Shown here: positions 20,526-29,511 of the stretch, piece after piece | How positions within the stretch are numbered: position 1 is the first letter of the stretch | Layout of the letters: every line of letters begins with the position of its first letter | The notes under the pieces: model-generated | What the model was told of the DNA's origin: nothing | Databases searched by the model: none | What the model saw: only the letters and a program-made list of their open reading frames with translations | Position numbers and translations under genes: made by a program | Assembly: GCA_943840615.1 (NCBI GenBank) | Contig: CALSVI010000009.1 | Location: 62,001 to 126,000, forward strand | Source: an uncultured Luminiphilus sp. | GTDB lineage: Bacteria; Pseudomonadota; Gammaproteobacteria; Pseudomonadales; Halieaceae | Direction: 5' to 3' | Length of the DNA stretch: 64,000 bases

Positions 20526-21134
20526 TTACAGAACCCCTTTGGTCGACGGGCTGGTACCTGCCATGGCCGCGTCGCGGGCAACCGCCATACGCAGTGCACG
20601 GCCAAAGGCCTTGAAGACCGTCTCGGCCTGATGGTGGGCGTTGTGCCCACGGAGGTTATCGATATGCAGCGTCACGTCGGCATGGTTCACGAAGCCCTGA
20701 AAAAATTCGATCACCAGATCCACATCGAAATCGCCGACCGTAGCGCGGGTAAAGGGCACGTGAAATTCCAGCCCCGGCCGCCCACTGCAGTCGATGACCA
20801 CCCGAGATAGCGCCTCATCCAGTGGCACATAAGCATGGCCGTATCGGATGATGCCTTTCTTGTCTCCGATTGCTTCGCTGAACGCCTGACCCATCGTGAT
20901 GCCAATGTCCTCCACGGTGTGGTGGGCGTCGATGTGCAGATCGCCTTTGGCATGAATATCGAGATCAATCTGGCCGTGCCGGGCAATCTGGTCGAGCATA
21001 TGCTCAAGAAAAGGCAACCCCGTATCGAGGGTGCACTGACCGCTGCCATCAAGACATAGCTCAACGGCAATCTGGGTCTCAAGGGTCTCGCGGCTAACCG
21101 AAGCTTTGCGAACTCCCGCATCTGGCTGACTCAT
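20526..21134 (-). CDS. hisB: Imidazoleglycerol-phosphate dehydratase HisB
   Basis: A monofunctional IGP dehydratase of 202 residues, without the phosphatase domain found in E. coli HisB. Manganese-binding histidine motifs are [10 protein letters not shown] and HNAHHQAE, and [13 protein letters not shown] is also conserved. The ATG at 21134 has GGGAG eight bases upstream; an in-frame ATG nine codons earlier lacks such a site. It is the first gene of the his group, divergent from mutY. Confidence 0.96.
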   Translation of the reverse strand: MSQPDAGVRKASVSRETLETQIAVELCLDGSGQCTLDTGLPFLEHMLDQIARHGQIDLDIHAKGDLHIDAHHTVEDIGITMGQAFSEAIGDKKGIIRYGHAYVPLDEALSRVVIDCSGRPGLEFHVPFTRATVGDFDVDLVIEFFQGFVNHADVTLHIDNLRGHNAHHQAETVFKAFGRALRMAVARDAAMAGTSPSTKGVL

Positions 21135-21237
21135 GCTTTTTTCTCCCGGGCGCCCCGGCATACAGCGCGGGCGCTACACTAGGGGCGTCATTGTATAGAA
21201 AGAGCCCCAGTACTTCATTGCGAAGCTTTACCACTTC

Positions 21238-22311
21238 ATGAGTTCACCTGATCACATTGCCGATGCCCTGCTGAGCTGGTTTGACCGCCACGGACGCAAA
21301 GATCTGCCCTGGCAGCACGACCGAACGCCCTACCGCGTCTGGGTCTCCGAGATCATGTTGCAGCAGACTCAAGTCACAACTGTGATTCCCTTTTATCAGC
21401 GATTCATGGCCGCGCTCCCGTCAATTGAGGACCTTGCGGCCGCGCCGGAAGATAGCGTGCTGCACCTTTGGACAGGGCTGGGTTACTACGCCCGCGCGCG
21501 AAACCTGCATCGCTGTGCACAAGAAATCTGTCGCGAGCATAACGGCCAATTCCCGACAGACCCGGCGGGCCTAGAAGCACTGCCGGGCATCGGGCGCTCC
21601 ACCGCGGGCGCGATCCTGTCACTCGCCATGCAGACCCGCGCACCGATTCTGGATGGCAATGTGAAACGGGTTCTGGCCCGCTACCATGCTGTAGAAGGCT
21701 GGCCAGGCCAGCGCGCGGTAAGCGATCAACTGTGGCGGCACGCAGAGCACCATACACCGCAGGAACGGGTAGCAGACTTTACACAAGCGATCATGGACCT
21801 TGGTGCAACCTGCTGCACTCGCAGCCAGCCACATTGCGATACCTGCCCGTTGCATCACGGGTGTGCGGCGCGGCAACGGGGTCGCCAACCGGATTTTCCC
21901 GGTCGGAAACCGCGCAAGGAAACACCCCAGCGGCAACGCTGGCTCGCCGTCGTGACCCGCTCTCCCGGCGAAGTGCTGCTAGAGAAGCGGCCCGCCTCGG
22001 GCATTTGGGGGGGCTTGTGGGCGCCCCCCGAATTCGATGAAGAAATCGCTGCCAGAGCCTGGATACAAGACATCGCTGATCTACCGAGCGAGCACTGTCG
22101 AGTCGACGCGCCCTTTCATCACACCTTCACCCACTTTAAGCTCGAGGCGTACCCTGTCAGAGCACATTGCAGAGCGAACCGAGCGGATGTGGCGGCCGTA
22201 AACATTGACGCTGAAGGGTTGCGGTGGTTCAGTTTGCATCCCCCGCCCGCGGTGGGTCTGCCTGCACCGGTCTTGAAGCTACTGACCAAGCTGAGTGCAG
22301 AAACCCTTTAA
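21238..22311 (+). CDS. mutY: Adenine DNA glycosylase MutY
   Basis: MutY removes adenine mispaired with 8-oxoguanine. The 357-residue protein has the catalytic Glu in [10 protein letters not shown], the helix-hairpin-helix [13 protein letters not shown] with the catalytic Asp downstream in [13 protein letters not shown], and the 4Fe-4S cluster ligands C-x6-C-x2-C-x5-C at about residues 196-212. A C-terminal NUDIX-like domain (about 235-350) recognises 8-oxoG. It is followed at 11 bases by yggX, the same pair as in E. coli. Confidence 0.96.
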   Translation: MSSPDHIADALLSWFDRHGRKDLPWQHDRTPYRVWVSEIMLQQTQVTTVIPFYQRFMAALPSIEDLAAAPEDSVLHLWTGLGYYARARNLHRCAQEICREHNGQFPTDPAGLEALPGIGRSTAGAILSLAMQTRAPILDGNVKRVLARYHAVEGWPGQRAVSDQLWRHAEHHTPQERVADFTQAIMDLGATCCTRSQPHCDTCPLHHGCAARQRGRQPDFPGRKPRKETPQRQRWLAVVTRSPGEVLLEKRPASGIWGGLWAPPEFDEEIAARAWIQDIADLPSEHCRVDAPFHHTFTHFKLEAYPVRAHCRANRADVAAVNIDAEGLRWFSLHPPPAVGLPAPVLKLLTKLSAETL

Positions 22312-22322
22312 AGGAGCAAGTG

Positions 22323-22595
22323 ATGTCGAGAACCGTCCAATGTCGACGCTACGGTGAAGCACTCGAAGGGCTCGAAAGAGCGCCCCTGCCCGGTGCCAAG
22401 GGCCAAGATATCTTTGATAATGTGTCAAAGAAGGCATGGCTCGAATGGCAAGGCCACCAAACTATGTTGATCAACGAAAAGCATCTAAGCCTGATGGACC
22501 CAGAGGCACGAAAATATCTGATGGGCGAGATGGATAAATTTCTTGCTGGAGAGGACTTTGATCAGGCAGAGGGCTATGTTCCGCCCAGCGAATAG
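22323..22595 (+). CDS. yggX: Oxidative damage protection / Fe(II)-trafficking protein YggX
   Basis: A 90-residue protein of the YggX family, linked to protection of Fe-S clusters from oxidation. Recognisable stretches are [11 protein letters not shown] with the conserved cysteine at residue 7, [18 protein letters not shown] and the C-terminal EGYVPPS. AAGGAG precedes the ATG. It directly follows mutY and is probably co-transcribed with it. Confidence 0.95.
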   Translation: MSRTVQCRRYGEALEGLERAPLPGAKGQDIFDNVSKKAWLEWQGHQTMLINEKHLSLMDPEARKYLMGEMDKFLAGEDFDQAEGYVPPSE

Positions 22596-22655
22596 GTCAC
22601 CGACGACAACACACATAACCATCGCTACCCGCAAATTGAGCAAGGACCAATGGTA

Positions 22656-23744
22656 ATGAAAGTGAAGCCCTGGCTGATCACCATCGCTGTATGCCTGGCA
22701 ATCACCGGCTCACTCGCTGGCGTTAAATTTGTGCAGGTGTCTAAGGCGATGGCCTTTATGGAAAGCTTCCCGCCGCCCTTCGAGACGGTGACAGTCGCCA
22801 GCACTGAGGCTGACGACTGGCAGCCCAGTCGGCGCCTGAGTGGTACCGTGCAGTCACCGGAGCATCTAGTCATTTCAGCGGAAACGCCCGGCAGGATCGT
22901 GCAGCTTCCCTATCAAAGTGGCGAAACCGTCCCAGTAGATGCCCAAGTACTGGTGCTATTTGATGACGACGTCGAAGCTCAAAGAGATGCGCTGCAAGCG
23001 GACCTGAATCTCGTAGAAACTCAGTTATCGCGCAACCTGACATTAGAAGTAGATTCGCTGGTATCACAAGACCAGCTAGACATCCTTAAAGCTCGCCAAC
23101 TCTCACTGAGCGCGCAAATTGCGGTTTTACAGGCGCGGCTCAGTAGAATGACGGTGCGCGCGCCCTTTGCCGGCACGATGGGAATCTACTCGCAGCGCGT
23201 CGGCGACTTGATGCGCTTCGGCGAGGTACTGACTACTCTCACGGGCCTGAAGCCCTCCCGATGGATTGACTTTAAGGTGCCGCAAGGTCTCGCCAATATT
23301 GAAGTCGGCGACACCGTGAAGATCCATGATGTCAACGGCGTCTTTGCCGGACCCGCGAGGGTCATCGCAGTTTCCGCGGCGCTTGCTCAAGGGACCCGAA
23401 CCTACGATGTTCGCGCTGAGCTTGAAGCGCCCACGCTCAAACACGGCTCACTCGTGCAGGTCGCGGTCGATACAGGACCATTGGAGAACCTGTTGTCGGT
23501 ACCGAAACGAAGCGTGCGCTGGGACCCGCAAGGCCCCCATGTCTTCGTCGTTGAGGAGACCGAAGCCGACGCTTTTCTCCCCCACCGCGCCAGCATAAGA
23601 CGAGTGGAAGTGCGCGGAGAAGACCGCGACAAGCTCTTCATTCGCGGAGAAATGGTCCCCGGTGAGCTCGTTGCAAATAAAGGGGCGTTTAAATTGGAGG
23701 ACAACCTCTTCGTCTCAGTTCAGACCCGATCCGCAGACCAATGA
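22656..23744 (+). CDS. RND efflux periplasmic adaptor (membrane fusion protein)
   Basis: A 362-residue adaptor that would link the RND pump encoded next to an outer-membrane channel. An N-terminal membrane anchor covers about residues 7-25. Next comes a lipoyl-like half (SPEHLVISAETPGRIVQL), a short helical hairpin (DLNLVETQLSRNLTLEVDSL), the second half RMTVRAPFAGTMGI, and beta-barrel and membrane-proximal domains. ATG 22656 is preferred over 22650 because AAGGA at 22642-22646 is then nine bases away. The stop overlaps the pump gene (ATGA). No outer-membrane factor is in the operon; tolC at 42395 is a possible partner. Confidence 0.9.
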   Translation: MKVKPWLITIAVCLAITGSLAGVKFVQVSKAMAFMESFPPPFETVTVASTEADDWQPSRRLSGTVQSPEHLVISAETPGRIVQLPYQSGETVPVDAQVLVLFDDDVEAQRDALQADLNLVETQLSRNLTLEVDSLVSQDQLDILKARQLSLSAQIAVLQARLSRMTVRAPFAGTMGIYSQRVGDLMRFGEVLTTLTGLKPSRWIDFKVPQGLANIEVGDTVKIHDVNGVFAGPARVIAVSAALAQGTRTYDVRAELEAPTLKHGSLVQVAVDTGPLENLLSVPKRSVRWDPQGPHVFVVEETEADAFLPHRASIRRVEVRGEDRDKLFIRGEMVPGELVANKGAFKLEDNLFVSVQTRSADQ

Positions 23745-26700
23745 TCGGTCATTCTTCGTCACCGCGTTGGACTGACCTTTTTATTAACAGGCCGGTGGTC
23801 GCCATCGTGGTCTGTATGAGCCTGTTGCTCATCGGAATTCGATCGGCGGTGAATCTCCCCGTCATTTCCTTTCCGGTCATAGAGAGCTCTTCCATTGCGA
23901 TCGTCACAGCGTATCCGGGAGCTAGCGCCGGGACCGTGCAGGGCTTCGTGACCGAACCCATTGAGCGTGCCGCCAGCAGTGTGCCGGGGCTCGATTACGT
24001 TGAATCGGTCACGACCGCGGGCACCAGCACCGTCACGCTGTGGCTACAACTGAATCAGGACACGACCGAAGTCATTTCAACTCTGTCAACGCGACTGAGC
24101 CAGATTCGCTTTGAATTGCCGGAAGGCACTGAGGATCCATCGATACAGATCAGTCGTGCTGACACGCCATATGCCAGCTTCTACCTCGCATTGCGCATCC
24201 CACCAGAGCGGACCTACGCCGGTGTCAGTGACCTGATCCAACGGGACATACTGCCCAGACTGGCAGCGATACCCAATATTGAGCGAGTAGAGAACTACGG
24301 CTTGCAGCAATCTATGCGCGTTTGGCTCAATCCCTGGAAAATGGCAGCGCTCGATGTCACCGCCGCGGAGGTATCGAACACGCTGCGACGCAATAACGTC
24401 ATCGGCACCTTTGGGCGCACTGAAAGCACCTCCCAAAGGATTAACCTCAAAACCAACAGCGAAGCTAAGACTCCCTCCGACTTCGCGAACATGCTGATAC
24501 AAAAAGAGGGCGACGTGGACATTCGCTTAGGCGACGTAGCGCAGATCGAAATTGGCACCACCGAACTCAATAATCTCGATCGCTACAACCAAGACCAAGT
24601 GGTGTTTGTCGGGGTGTATCCCGAACCCGGCACCAGCGAAATCGTGGTGGGCAACGGTCTGTATGACGCCGTGGACCAGATAAACGAGTCGCTCCCGGCA
24701 GATCTCGACCTGTTTATTCCTTTCGATAACTCTCGCTACATGCGCGAGGCCGTTGCGGAGATATTCAGCACGCTGGGAGAGACCATCTTGTTGGTTGGTC
24801 TGGTGGTCCTTGCGTTGATGGGCTCCGCGCGCAGCGCCTTGGTGCCACTATTGACCATTCCCATCTCTATTCTGGGCGCGACAGCGGCAATATCCCTGAT
24901 CGGCTTCTCCATGAACCTGCTGACCATTCTGGCGATTGTGCTCTCGGTCGGCTTGGTGGTGGATGATGCTATTGTGGTGGTGGAGAACGTGGCCAGAAAC
25001 CTGCGCGAGGGGATGACAAGAAAAGAAGCCGCCCTCGCGTCTTCTCGTCGGCTACTCTCACCGATCATTGCCATGACCATGACGTTAGCGGTCGTGTATG
25101 CCCCGATCGGGTTCCTATCAGGTCTGTCCGGGGTGCTGTTTCGGGAGTTCGCTTTCACACTGGCGATTGCCGTCGTGATATCGGGCTTCGTCGCCATCAC
25201 ACTATCGCCAATCATGAGTGCTTGGGTGTGCCCTGACAAAGGCCATGAAACCCGCATCACGCGCTGGGTCAACGATCGGTTCGAGCGCATCGCACAACGG
25301 TATGGCGACGTGGTGGATTTCTCTCTGCGCTGGCGACGGCAGCTGGTCACAGGGGGGGTTTTTCTGTCGCTATTGATTGTCCCGCTCTACCTGTTCTCGC
25401 TGAAAGAACTGTCGCCTATCGAAGATACAAGCAGTATCGCCATGATTGTTGAGGCAGCACCTGAAGCCTCTATGGAAGAGACTGTGGATGGCTTTATCGA
25501 TGCCGTCGACGTGATGCTATCGGAACCCGCTGCCACCTATATTTGGCAAAGCATTAATCCTGGCTTCGGATTTGGCGGCCAGGAATTTGTCTCGCCAGAT
25601 GAGCGAGATGTGACGACCCATGACCTGTTGCCTGCCATTAGTAAGCGACTAAAGGACGTGCCAACGGTCACCGCGTTCCCCTCTGCGCAGCCCTCTCTTC
25701 CCACTTCAGGTCAGTACGACCTCGAGGTCGTCGTTACGTCTAGTGATTCACTCGACAACATGCGCCGCGTTGCTAGCGCAATGGCTGGGCGGGCGATGGC
25801 TTCAGGACTGTTTTATTTCTTTGAGAGCGGTCTCAAGATGGATCTGCTCGCGGTGGAATATCAGCTTGATAAAGACCGAATGGCAGACCTTGGCATGACC
25901 CTGGCCGACCTCACCTCCCAAATGGATCTGCTTGTTTCGGAAGGCTACGTGACACGCTATGACGAGCGCGGCCGCGCTTACCGGGTGATCCCGCAGCTAC
26001 AGCAAGCCTTTAAGATTTCGCCTGAAGCACTATTAGATACACCCGTGGCACTGCCCACCGGAGAGCAAGTCCCGTTTGGCACCTTTGCCACCCTGCTGCG
26101 CAAAACCGAACCCCGAGCACTCACTCGCTTTCAGCAAAAGAGCAGCTTCAAACTTTTCGGTGGTGTGATTCCCGGCTATACCAAGGAGCAGGCACTGACC
26201 TATGTGGAGGAGTTGGCCGACGAACTGCTCCCGCCCGGATATGTCCTGGATTACACAGGCGAGTCCCGTGAGATACGGCGCGAAGGGAATACCATGGTCA
26301 ATGTACTGGGCGTGTCCCTGGTTTTGGTTTTTCTGGTGCTGGCGTTGCAGTTCGATAGCTTCCGTGACCCACTGATTATACTGCTCGGCTCTGCACCACT
26401 CGCACTCTTCGCTGCGATGGTCATTACCTTTACCGACTTCACGACCATTAACATTTATTCGCAGGTGGGGCTGATTACGCTGGTCGGGCTCATCTCCAAG
26501 AACGCCATCCTGATTGTGGAGTTTGCCAATCAGGCCCAAGCGCAGGGAATGGACAAGTTGGAGGCGATCAAGGCGGGCTCGATTTACCGGCTGAGGCCGG
26601 TGCTGATGACCACGGGCGCTACCGTTTTTGGCCACTTCCCGCTGGTATTGGTTGAGGGCGCGGGCGCTGAAGCACGCAACAGCATCGGCTTTATTCTCGT

Positions 26701-26842
26701 GATTGGCATGTTGATCGGTACGCTGTTCACGCTGGTGCTGCTGCCTGCGATCTACGCGCTGCTTGCTTCCGAGCACTCGGCCACGGACTCTGCAACAGAC
26801 AACACGCCGGCGGAGAAGCTCACTGAGCCGACCCCCGTCTAG
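23741..26842 (+). CDS. RND family efflux permease (HAE1 type)
   Basis: A 1033-residue proton-driven inner-membrane exporter. The first membrane helix follows TDLFINRPVVAIVVC. The large periplasmic loop shows the tandem porter pattern (VTAYPGASAGTVQGFVTEPIE). The central helix with the proton-relay aspartates reads GLVVDDAIVVVENVARNLREG. The second half repeats the pattern (VGLISKNAILIVEFANQ near residue 925). The C-terminus is a soluble Thr/Glu-rich tail. The substrate cannot be told. The start overlaps the adaptor's stop codon, so the two are translated together. Confidence 0.93.
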   Translation: MIGHSSSPRWTDLFINRPVVAIVVCMSLLLIGIRSAVNLPVISFPVIESSSIAIVTAYPGASAGTVQGFVTEPIERAASSVPGLDYVESVTTAGTSTVTLWLQLNQDTTEVISTLSTRLSQIRFELPEGTEDPSIQISRADTPYASFYLALRIPPERTYAGVSDLIQRDILPRLAAIPNIERVENYGLQQSMRVWLNPWKMAALDVTAAEVSNTLRRNNVIGTFGRTESTSQRINLKTNSEAKTPSDFANMLIQKEGDVDIRLGDVAQIEIGTTELNNLDRYNQDQVVFVGVYPEPGTSEIVVGNGLYDAVDQINESLPADLDLFIPFDNSRYMREAVAEIFSTLGETILLVGLVVLALMGSARSALVPLLTIPISILGATAAISLIGFSMNLLTILAIVLSVGLVVDDAIVVVENVARNLREGMTRKEAALASSRRLLSPIIAMTMTLAVVYAPIGFLSGLSGVLFREFAFTLAIAVVISGFVAITLSPIMSAWVCPDKGHETRITRWVNDRFERIAQRYGDVVDFSLRWRRQLVTGGVFLSLLIVPLYLFSLKELSPIEDTSSIAMIVEAAPEASMEETVDGFIDAVDVMLSEPAATYIWQSINPGFGFGGQEFVSPDERDVTTHDLLPAISKRLKDVPTVTAFPSAQPSLPTSGQYDLEVVVTSSDSLDNMRRVASAMAGRAMASGLFYFFESGLKMDLLAVEYQLDKDRMADLGMTLADLTSQMDLLVSEGYVTRYDERGRAYRVIPQLQQAFKISPEALLDTPVALPTGEQVPFGTFATLLRKTEPRALTRFQQKSSFKLFGGVIPGYTKEQALTYVEELADELLPPGYVLDYTGESREIRREGNTMVNVLGVSLVLVFLVLALQFDSFRDPLIILLGSAPLALFAAMVITFTDFTTINIYSQVGLITLVGLISKNAILIVEFANQAQAQGMDKLEAIKAGSIYRLRPVLMTTGATVFGHFPLVLVEGAGAEARNSIGFILVIGMLIGTLFTLVLLPAIYALLASEHSATDSATDNTPAEKLTEPTPV

Positions 26843-26869
26843 AGCCTCGATTCTGAGCTGACTCGTTAC

Positions 26870-26898
26870 TTGACGCACGGATAGTGCGCGGGTTTAAT
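26870..26898 (+). promoter_or_regulatory. Sigma-70 promoter of tRNA-Phe
   Basis: TTGACG (26870-26875) and TTTAAT (26893-26898) are spaced by 17 bases. A GC-rich discriminator (ACGCGGCC) follows, typical of growth-rate-controlled stable RNA promoters. The mature tRNA begins 30 bases after the -10 element. Confidence 0.7.
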
Positions 26899-26928
26899 AC
26901 GCGGCCTTCAGGTTATACACCTTTTTTT

Positions 26929-27004
26929 GCCCAGGTAGCTCAGTTGGTAGAGCAGTGGATTGAAAATCCTCGTGTCGGTGGTTCGATTCCGCCCCTGGGC
27001 ACCA
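26929..27004 (+). tRNA. tRNA-Phe (GAA)
   Basis: A complete 76-base tRNA with encoded CCA. The acceptor stem GCCCAGG pairs with CCTGGGC. The D-arm is AGCTCAGTTGGTAGAGC, the anticodon loop is TTGAAAA (anticodon GAA), and the T-arm contains GGTTCGATTCC. The anticodon stem GTGGA/TCCTC leaves one U-U mismatch at pair 28-42, where E. coli has G-C. Confidence 0.97.
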
Positions 27005-27008
27005 TGAC

Positions 27009-27041
27009 AAAAAGCCTCGTCTCATTGACGGGGCTTTTTCG
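27009..27041 (+). terminator. Terminator of tRNA-Phe
   Basis: A 13-base-pair stem, AAAAAGCCTCGTC (27009-27021) and GACGGGGCTTTTT (27027-27039) with one G-T pair, and a TCATT loop lie five bases after the tRNA. The T-run of the 3' arm gives a standard intrinsic terminator. Confidence 0.88.
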
Positions 27042-27148
27042 TTACAGCGCCCAGATCTCTCTCACCCTGCCCGCCTCGAAAAAGGGCGCCAATCTAAGAT
27101 GCGATGCGCCCCGTATCGTTAATCGTGAACCTAACGGGAGTGATTAAC

Positions 27149-27259
27149 ATGGAGCATCTCATTTGGGCCGTCCCTGCAGCACTGTGGATACTGGTCAGCA
27201 TCGACGCCGCCACTCGGCAAAAGCCCCTGTTGCTGCTCGATCGCACACATAAGCGCTAA
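27149..27259 (+). CDS. Putative 36-residue membrane microprotein
   Basis: A short frame encodes 36 residues. It starts MEHLIWAVPAALWILVSIDA, a hydrophobic helix, and ends with a basic, Leu-rich tail (TRQKPLLLLDRTHKR). GGGAG lies eight bases before the ATG. It is 22 bases upstream of another small membrane-protein gene, suggesting a two-gene unit. No family is recognised. Support is the ribosome-binding site, hydrophobic pattern and neighbour, so it remains a prediction. Confidence 0.5.
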   Translation: MEHLIWAVPAALWILVSIDAATRQKPLLLLDRTHKR

Positions 27260-27281
27260 CGCGCGCTCAAAAGAGGCGAAC

Positions 27282-27470
27282 ATGGATTGGCTGGTAATCG
27301 GCTTCTGGGGCTGCCTGGCCATGTGGCTGATTAGCCTAGCGGGTGACCTAGGCCTTGCGCGTAACCCTGACGTCGCCGAGGGGCTGCAGTGGCTGCCCCT
27401 CATCAGCGCGATTATCGCTTTCATCGGCATGTGCTACTTCGGCCACGCCAGTTCCATGTTCGGCTGGTAG
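27282..27470 (+). CDS. Small two-helix membrane protein, unknown
   Basis: A 62-residue protein with two hydrophobic helices, at about residues 3-21 (WLVIGFWGCLAMWLISLAG) and 37-57 (WLPLISAIIAFIGMCYFG), separated by a short polar loop. AAGAGG lies upstream of the ATG. I do not recognise the family. Its closeness to the preceding microprotein suggests joint expression. The 245 bases that follow, up to the Rieske oxygenase gene, contain nothing I can name. Confidence 0.6.
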   Translation: MDWLVIGFWGCLAMWLISLAGDLGLARNPDVAEGLQWLPLISAIIAFIGMCYFGHASSMFGW

Positions 27471-27715
27471 CCAGCTCTTCTTTTCTCTCCCCGCATCGAC
27501 CGCCGCATACTGTTGACGTGGGCAAAAGTCGGCATTTCGATTCGCCTTTTTTATCGTCAGCGAATCAACACCAGACCTTCGTGAGCCACGCGGGACCTCG
27601 GACTCTGTCGAATATTTGCGCAGGCTCTGGTTCAACACGCACACTGTTGTTTCATGCTGATAGCAGTAAACTGGTGCACGATAAGAGTCGACCTGCCACA
27701 ACGGAGCCATCCTGA

Positions 27716-29071
27716 ATGAATGCGCCTATTCCCACACTGGATGCCTGGCCCGAACAAACCATTCGCGGTCACAGCATCTCAGGTTCACGCTACACCTCCC
27801 GTGAGTTTATGGAGCGCGAGTGGGACGGCATGTGGACTCGGGTATGGCTGCTACTGGGACGCGCCGCAGAGCTCCCCGAACCGGGCGATTGGCAGATGGA
27901 ACCCGTTGGCCGCGAAGAGATCCTCATGGTGCGGCAACAAGATGGCAGCATCAAAGCCTTCTACAACGTTTGCCAACACCGGGGTAATCCCCTGGTAGAT
28001 GATTCCAAGGGTAGCAATCCCAGACGCTTCGTGTGCCGATACCACAGCTGGGCCTTTTTGCCCGATGGCGCGCTGCAGTTCGCGCCAGACAAAGAAGACT
28101 TTCCCCAGGGTAACCCCTGCGGAAAATTGCGCCTGGCGGAGGTCCAATGCGAAACCTTCGCCGGTTTCATCTGGGTGAACATGGACCCCGAATGTGCACC
28201 CCTAAAGGATCACCTTGGCCCTATCTGGGACGAGTGGCAGGCACGCGAGGTCGGCACCTGGCAAAGGACCATGGCCAATACCATGTGGCTCCCGTGTAAT
28301 TGGAAGGTGGTGCTCGATAACTTTAACGAGTCTTACCACGTGCCAACCGTGCACATGGGCGCAACCCCTACTACTGATCGCACCGCCATCGCCGGAGGGA
28401 TCAATACCTACTTCAAGGAAACCCAATTTGATCTGGCTAACGAGGGCCACGCACGCATGATCATGAAAGGCGGTTACGGTGCTGGCGTGACCGACGCCGA
28501 CGGCAACATCGTGGAGCCGTTGGCCTCCCTGCTTACCTATTGGGAGCTCGACCCCGCCGACTTCAAAGGTCGACCTGAAGACACCCGCGAAGCGCTACAA
28601 CGGGCCAAGCGTGCGCTGGGACCGGATAAAGGCTACAGCCACTATGCGACCGTTCCCGATGAACAGCTGACCGACGCTTTTCATTACACCCTCTTCCCTA
28701 ACTTTGCCGTGTCGTTGTGGGCTGACGGCTTTCACTTTTTACGGGCGCGACCGCATCCCACAGATCCGGAGCAATGCCTGTTCGACAACTGGTGGTATGC
28801 GAGCCCGGCTAGCGTAGAAGCCGAACTCGACGATGGCACCAGCGCGACCGAATCACTCACAGCAGACGGTTCAGACGATGTGCAGGTTAAGTGGCTTACC
28901 TGCGGCGAAGACTCGATTGGCCCTGCTATTGAAGACGATGTAGCGGTGTTCATTACCCAGCAACGGGGCGTTCGCTCACGGGGCTTCACAGGCGCTTACC
29001 TGTCAGGCCAGGAAATGCGCATCAGCCGCTATCATGAGCGTATTGATGACTATATTGATGGCACACTCTGA
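27716..29071 (+). CDS. Rieske non-haem iron oxygenase, alpha subunit type
   Basis: A 451-residue protein of the aromatic-ring-hydroxylating dioxygenase alpha-subunit family. The Rieske 2Fe-2S ligands are in CQHRGNP (about residue 87) and CRYHSW (about 108). The mononuclear iron site is in DNFNESYHVPTVH (about 203-215), which holds the two histidines and the bridging acidic residue region. Such enzymes hydroxylate or demethylate aromatic rings, sterols or quaternary amines; the substrate cannot be read here. A reductase is not adjacent. An NTF2-fold gene starts 28 bases downstream and may be its small subunit or simply a co-transcribed partner. Confidence 0.88.
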   Translation: MNAPIPTLDAWPEQTIRGHSISGSRYTSREFMEREWDGMWTRVWLLLGRAAELPEPGDWQMEPVGREEILMVRQQDGSIKAFYNVCQHRGNPLVDDSKGSNPRRFVCRYHSWAFLPDGALQFAPDKEDFPQGNPCGKLRLAEVQCETFAGFIWVNMDPECAPLKDHLGPIWDEWQAREVGTWQRTMANTMWLPCNWKVVLDNFNESYHVPTVHMGATPTTDRTAIAGGINTYFKETQFDLANEGHARMIMKGGYGAGVTDADGNIVEPLASLLTYWELDPADFKGRPEDTREALQRAKRALGPDKGYSHYATVPDEQLTDAFHYTLFPNFAVSLWADGFHFLRARPHPTDPEQCLFDNWWYASPASVEAELDDGTSATESLTADGSDDVQVKWLTCGEDSIGPAIEDDVAVFITQQRGVRSRGFTGAYLSGQEMRISRYHERIDDYIDGTL

Positions 29072-29099
29072 GAGGCGCAAAGAACCGCGATGAGCCAAG

Positions 29100-29501
29100 A
29101 TGGAGACCGACGAGGCACTACAGGATGTGATGCTCTCTTACGCGGCTGCGGTCGATGACCGAGATATGGCCCGCTACCGTGCGTGCTTCGCCGATGATGC
29201 AGAGATTGTGGGATTTGGCGAGGCCACGATCACGGGCGCTGATACCTGGACGGCTTCGGTCGAGAGCCAGCTAGAGGCTTTTTCTGCCACGCAGCATCTG
29301 ATGAGCCCGCAGCTGGCCACCGTCTCGGGCGATCACGCCTCGGCGCGGACCGACGTGCAGGCGCTGCATGTGCTGAAAGACACCGACGGCGCTGTTTTTA
29401 CCCTCTGGGCGACCTACCTGACCGACTTTGTGCGCACCGGCGAGGGCTGGAAAATTGCTCGCCATGAGCTGGTCGTGCGGGGCACCCAGCAAACACCCTA
29501 A
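29100..29501 (+). CDS. SnoaL/NTF2-like protein next to Rieske oxygenase
   Basis: A 133-residue SnoaL-like (NTF2 fold) protein. It shows the usual N-terminal helix LQDVMLSYAAAVDDRDMARYRACFADDAEI, quoted here as two overlapping parts, with the family end GEGWKIARHELVVRG. This fold includes the beta subunits of ring-hydroxylating dioxygenases as well as isomerases and unknown enzymes, so a role with the upstream Rieske protein is possible but unproven. An ATG at 29090 lies in another frame: removing one base would give MSQMETDEAL, so a further base error at the 5' end is possible. Confidence 0.7.
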   Translation: METDEALQDVMLSYAAAVDDRDMARYRACFADDAEIVGFGEATITGADTWTASVESQLEAFSATQHLMSPQLATVSGDHASARTDVQALHVLKDTDGAVFTLWATYLTDFVRTGEGWKIARHELVVRGTQQTP

Positions 29502-29511
29502 AACCCTTGAC

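Noticed and set aside
26033-26878. Long minus-strand frame antisense to the RND permease
   Set aside because: It is rich in Gln, His and Arg with no recognisable motif, as expected of the shadow of a GC-rich coding strand.
27389-27715. Plus-strand frame running from the small membrane protein to the Rieske gene
   Set aside because: It overlaps a better-supported small gene, has no ribosome-binding site and its composition is unlike a protein.
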